Source: an uncultured Bacteroidales bacterium
GTDB lineage: Bacteria > Bacteroidota > Bacteroidia > Bacteroidales > Muribaculaceae
Assembly: GCA_947175585.1 (NCBI GenBank)
Contig: CAMWNL010000042.1
Coordinates: 1-9,046 of the forward strand
Length of the DNA stretch: 9,046 bases
Direction of reading: 5' to 3'
In this document: piece after piece, positions 7,056-9,046 of the stretch
Layout of the letters: each line of letters starts with the position of its first letter
Numbering within the stretch: the first letter of the stretch is position 1
Position numbers and translations under genes: made by a program
The notes under the pieces: generated by a model
Database searches by the model: none
The model's input: only the letters and a program-made list of their open reading frames with translations
Told to the model about the DNA's origin: nothing

Positions 7056-8428
7056 TAATACTCAGAACCAATAATCTCACGATTTAGTGAGGCTGCTTGT
7101 GAAGCGTGTGTGTTAATGTTACCCCAAGATAAACCTTCATAAACTCCACTATAGTCTATATCTTCCCATGCACGGACAAGGTCAACTATAATTTTGCCAG
7201 GATATCGAGACAAAATGTCATTGAACTCTGTTTCCTTGTTAGTGACAACAATTACATCGGAAGCCGTGATTACGTCATCAAGATTATCGGTCACGAAATG
7301 CTGGAGATGAGGTATTTTTGCCATGATGAACTCACGGTTTGTACCGGTAAGTTCTGAAATTTTTACATTTTTGTCATAGATGCTGATATTAAAACCTTTG
7401 CCGAGAAGGGTTTCAACAACATCAACGATCGGACTGCAACGTAAATCATCAGTACCGGCTTTGAAACTGAGTCCGAGGATGCCAACGTTGCGGCAGCCAT
7501 ATTTTGAAATTAGTTTTACTGCTTTCTGTTTCTGCAGGTCATTTGATTTCTCTATGTGTTCAATGACAGGTACGGAAATATAATTGTCATGAGCGAGAGT
7601 GCGTAATGCCCTGGTGTCTTTGGGTAGACAGGAGCCACCATAAGCAAATCCCGGTTTAAAATAGTAGGGCGAAATATTGAGTTGTCGGTCACGGCAGAAT
7701 ATATCCATAACCTTGTGACTATCAATATCTAAGGCTTTGCAGATGTTTCCAACTTCATTCCCGAATACAATTTTCAGCGCATGGAATGTGTTGTTGACAT
7801 ATTTCATTATTTCGGCTACCCGAATATCCGTCTCAATAAAATCGGCATGGATGTCTTTATAAAGGCTACGGAAAATTTGAGTCGCTTTCTGGGAGTCAGA
7901 ACCGATCAGGGTCAGAGGTGGATTTAGAAAGTCATGAACCGAGGTGCCTTCTCTAAGAAATTCAGGATTTGACACAACAGCGAAGTCGATATTACGTTGT
8001 TTACCGGACTCTTCAGCGATAATTTCACCAACGCGGTTGTTCGTACCGGGTAAAACTGTGCTCCGTATGGCAATTACGTGAAAACCTTGTTTGTCTCGTA
8101 AGGCAGAGCCAATCTGTCGGGCGACGGTATGGATATAGTTTAAATTTAAGTGGCCTTCAGCAGTGCTTGGAGTGCCAACTGCAATAAATGAGATATCGCT
8201 TGTGTTTATTGCACGCTGCACATCGGTAGTGGCGCTTAATTTCCCTGAACGGTGTGCGCTACGACAGAGTTCCTCGATATCTTTTTCTATAATGGTCGGT
8301 CTACCTTCATTTATGAGGTCAACTTTTGATTGGGACACATCAACTCCTATTACGTTGTGTCCTAAGTGGGCGAGACATGCTGCTCCCACACAGCCTACAT
8401 AGCCAAGCCCGAATATGCTGATATTCAT
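7055..8428 (-). CDS. algD: GDP-mannose 6-dehydrogenase (AlgD-like)
   Basis: This cytoplasmic enzyme should oxidise GDP-mannose to GDP-mannuronate with two NAD+. It has 457 residues from the ATG at 8428, close to Pseudomonas AlgD (436). The NAD-binding Rossmann fold opens with ISIFGLGYVG (3-12), and VGTPS (84-88), RSTVLPGT (122-129) and NPEFLREG (154-161) follow. The active-site segment is GFAYGGSCLPKD with the catalytic cysteine at C267. GLSFKAGTDDLR (319-330) marks the C-terminal domain. The runs RQLN.S.YY..PGFAYGG and HALKIVFGNEVGN follow AlgD rather than UDP-glucose dehydrogenase (which has SCFPKD) or WecC (GGHCIAVDP). An upstream in-frame ATG at 8449 would add seven residues. I prefer 8428 because it aligns with the AlgD N-terminus (MRISIFGLGYVG) and a purine-rich AGAGAG lies 8 bases upstream. 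It is the first gene of the minus-strand operon. A related UDP-sugar dehydrogenase is the main alternative. Confidence 0.87.
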   Translation of the reverse strand: MNISIFGLGYVGCVGAACLAHLGHNVIGVDVSQSKVDLINEGRPTIIEKDIEELCRSAHRSGKLSATTDVQRAINTSDISFIAVGTPSTAEGHLNLNYIHTVARQIGSALRDKQGFHVIAIRSTVLPGTNNRVGEIIAEESGKQRNIDFAVVSNPEFLREGTSVHDFLNPPLTLIGSDSQKATQIFRSLYKDIHADFIETDIRVAEIMKYVNNTFHALKIVFGNEVGNICKALDIDSHKVMDIFCRDRQLNISPYYFKPGFAYGGSCLPKDTRALRTLAHDNYISVPVIEHIEKSNDLQKQKAVKLISKYGCRNVGILGLSFKAGTDDLRCSPIVDVVETLLGKGFNISIYDKNVKISELTGTNREFIMAKIPHLQHFVTDNLDDVITASDVIVVTNKETEFNDILSRYPGKIIVDLVRAWEDIDYSGVYEGLSWGNINTHASQAASLNREIIGSEY

Positions 8429-8637
8429 AGATGGTTCTCTCTTTTCCATTGTTCCTTATTATAGTTTAACGTTTTTTGAGGGCTCATTATTATATGTTGT
8501 CCCGAGAAAGTGGAGCGTAGGGATTGCGAGTTGAGTCACCATAGTCATTTATCGGTTAATAATGAGGTGCGTTTAGTAACTGAGCGAGTGTTAATCGGCA
8601 GTAATTTGTCTATCAAAAAACCTCAATCTTAATAGTG
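8429..8637 (-). other. Long 5' leader of the dehydrogenase operon, with two tiny ORFs
   Basis: If transcription starts about 5-7 bases beyond the -7 box of the minus-strand promoter, the message carries a leader of about 200 nt. It contains an ORF of 29 codons (8459-8548, beginning MTMVTQLAIP), in the dehydrogenase frame but closed by TAA. A second ORF of 20 codons (8425-8487, beginning MSPQKTLNYN) has a TGA that overlaps the dehydrogenase ATG as ATGA. A 9-nt inverted pair (GTTTTTTGA at 8471-8479, TCAAAAAAC at 8613-8621) could pair over a distance in the RNA. TATAATAA occurs twice in the leader (8457-8464 and 8486-8493). Neither peptide is recognisable and chance is a real explanation. No convincing GC-rich terminator hairpin is visible. 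The remainder of this 371-base gap holds the two promoters only. Confidence 0.4.
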
Positions 8638-8641
8638 ACTG

Positions 8642-8673
8642 CAAAGTTATGAAATTTATTACCCATTAACAAG
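8642..8673 (-). promoter_or_regulatory. Bacteroidota-type promoter for the dehydrogenase/lyase/GT operon
   Basis: Read on the minus strand, the -7 box is TAACTTTG (8649-8642), an exact match to TAnnTTTG and followed by CA. The -33 box is CTTG (8673-8670), three of four matches to TTTG. The spacer is 20 nt, as expected for the primary sigma factor of Bacteroides. Initiation near 8636 is inferred. It faces the minus-strand operon that starts at 8428. Confidence 0.6.
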
Positions 8674-8739
8674 ATTAGACATGACAAATAAGTCTCTGCC
8701 TAATGAGTGCATTTTAAATATTTTGCTTCATGACTTGAA

Positions 8740-8771
8740 TTTGTGAGACTGGTAAATTTTGATTATTTTTG
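8740..8771 (+). promoter_or_regulatory. Bacteroidota-type promoter for the UDP-GlcNAc 2-epimerase gene
   Basis: TTTG at 8740-8743 (-33) and TATTTTTG at 8764-8771 (-7, exact match to TAnnTTTG) are separated by 20 nt. Initiation would be near 8777, giving a leader of about 45 nt before the ATG at 8821. The surrounding sequence is A+T-rich, so an isolated match could be chance, but position, spacing and orientation all fit. Confidence 0.6.
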
Positions 8772-8820
8772 ACTGGTTTTAGCCGTTGCGTGGTGGCTGA
8801 TGCTTAAAAAATTCTGAGTT

Positions 8821-9046
8821 ATGGCAAAGAAGAAGGTTATGCTTGTGTTTGGCACAAGGCCCGAGGCTATTAAGATGGCTCCGGTTGTCGGCTCGCTTAA
8901 GGCGGCGAGCGATGAGTTTGAGGTGACGGTGACTGTCACCGGCCAGCATCGCCAGATGCTCGACAGTGTGCTTGACGTTTTCGGCATCCGCCCTGATTAT
9001 GATTTAAATATAATGAAGCCGGGTCAGGATCTGTCTGACGTTACGT
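8821..9046 (+). CDS. wecB: UDP-N-acetylglucosamine 2-epimerase, N-terminal part (3' end outside window)
   Basis: The first 75 codons of a non-hydrolysing UDP-GlcNAc 2-epimerase, which interconverts UDP-GlcNAc and UDP-ManNAc in the cytoplasm and supplies ManNAc or ManNAcA units for surface polymers. The family signature [12 protein letters not shown] occurs at residues 10-21, TGQHRQMLD at 40-48 and [11 protein letters not shown] at 59-69. This lines up closely with E. coli WecB ([32 protein letters not shown]). The ATG at 8821 puts the first strand (VMLVFGTRP) at the expected distance from the N-terminus. The gene runs off the right edge without a stop. It is divergent from the dehydrogenase operon and has its own promoter candidate. 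The fragment is 118/226 G+C (52%), clearly richer than the polymerase and plus-strand GT4 genes, so it may be a more stable or conserved member of the locus. Confidence 0.95.
   Translation, partial: MAKKKVMLVFGTRPEAIKMAPVVGSLKAASDEFEVTVTVTGQHRQMLDSVLDVFGIRPDYDLNIMKPGQDLSDVT

Noticed and set aside
7055..8428. UDP-ManNAc dehydrogenase (WecC) as partner of the neighbouring 2-epimerase
   Set aside because: The active site reads GFAYGGSCLPKD, as in AlgD, whereas WecC-type enzymes have a GGHC-type segment. The rest of the middle region also follows AlgD.
8450..8820. Invertible (phase-variable) promoter segment
   Set aside because: No inverted repeat longer than about 9 bases flanks either promoter. 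The 9-base A/T pair at 8471 and 8613 lies entirely on one side of both promoters.
8763..8987. Minus-strand open frame of 74 codons
   Set aside because: It lies antisense to the recognisable 2-epimerase start and across its promoter, and has no family character.
1..9046. CRISPR arrays, insertion sequences, tRNA or rRNA genes
   Set aside because: No regularly spaced repeats, transposase motifs, terminal inverted repeats or structural RNA sequences were seen. Coding genes fill nearly all of the window.

Overview
The window is part of a surface-polysaccharide (capsule or exopolysaccharide) biosynthesis locus, most likely from a member of the Bacteroidales (Bacteroides, Parabacteroides or Muribaculaceae type). 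Three things point there. The flippase tail resembles Bacteroides Wzx proteins. Two intergenic promoters fit the Bacteroidota pattern (-33 TTTG, -7 TAnnTTTG, 20-nt spacer). Gene starts generally lack strong Shine-Dalgarno sequences. No genus can be fixed from the sequence alone.

Layout: (1) 2-2945, plus strand: the 3' end of a Wzx-like flippase, a Wzy-like polymerase coupled to it through a TAATG overlap, and a GT4 glycosyltransferase. (2) 2949-8428, minus strand: read in transcription order from the right, an AlgD-like GDP-mannose 6-dehydrogenase, a heparinase II/III-family protein (joined by another TAATG overlap) and two further GT4 glycosyltransferases. The two sets converge tail to tail with only 3 bp between stop codons. 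(3) 8429-8820: a divergent regulatory region with one promoter facing each way and a leader of about 200 nt in front of the dehydrogenase. (4) 8821 to the end, plus strand: the 5' part of a wecB/mnaA-type UDP-GlcNAc 2-epimerase, cut by the window edge.

How it fits together: the dehydrogenase should supply GDP-mannuronate and the epimerase UDP-ManNAc. Three GT4 enzymes would add sugars to a lipid-linked repeat unit on the cytoplasmic face, Wzx would flip it, and Wzy would polymerise it outside the inner membrane. The heparinase II/III protein is the unusual member: it belongs to a family of uronic-acid lyases, sits directly behind a uronic-acid-forming dehydrogenase, and has no visible export signal. 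No initiating phosphoglycosyltransferase, chain-length regulator or UpxY/NusG-like regulator lies in the window, so the locus probably continues on both sides. Base composition is mosaic: the flippase tail and epimerase are about half G+C, while the polymerase and plus-strand GT4 interior are strongly A+T-rich, as is usual for the variable core of such loci.
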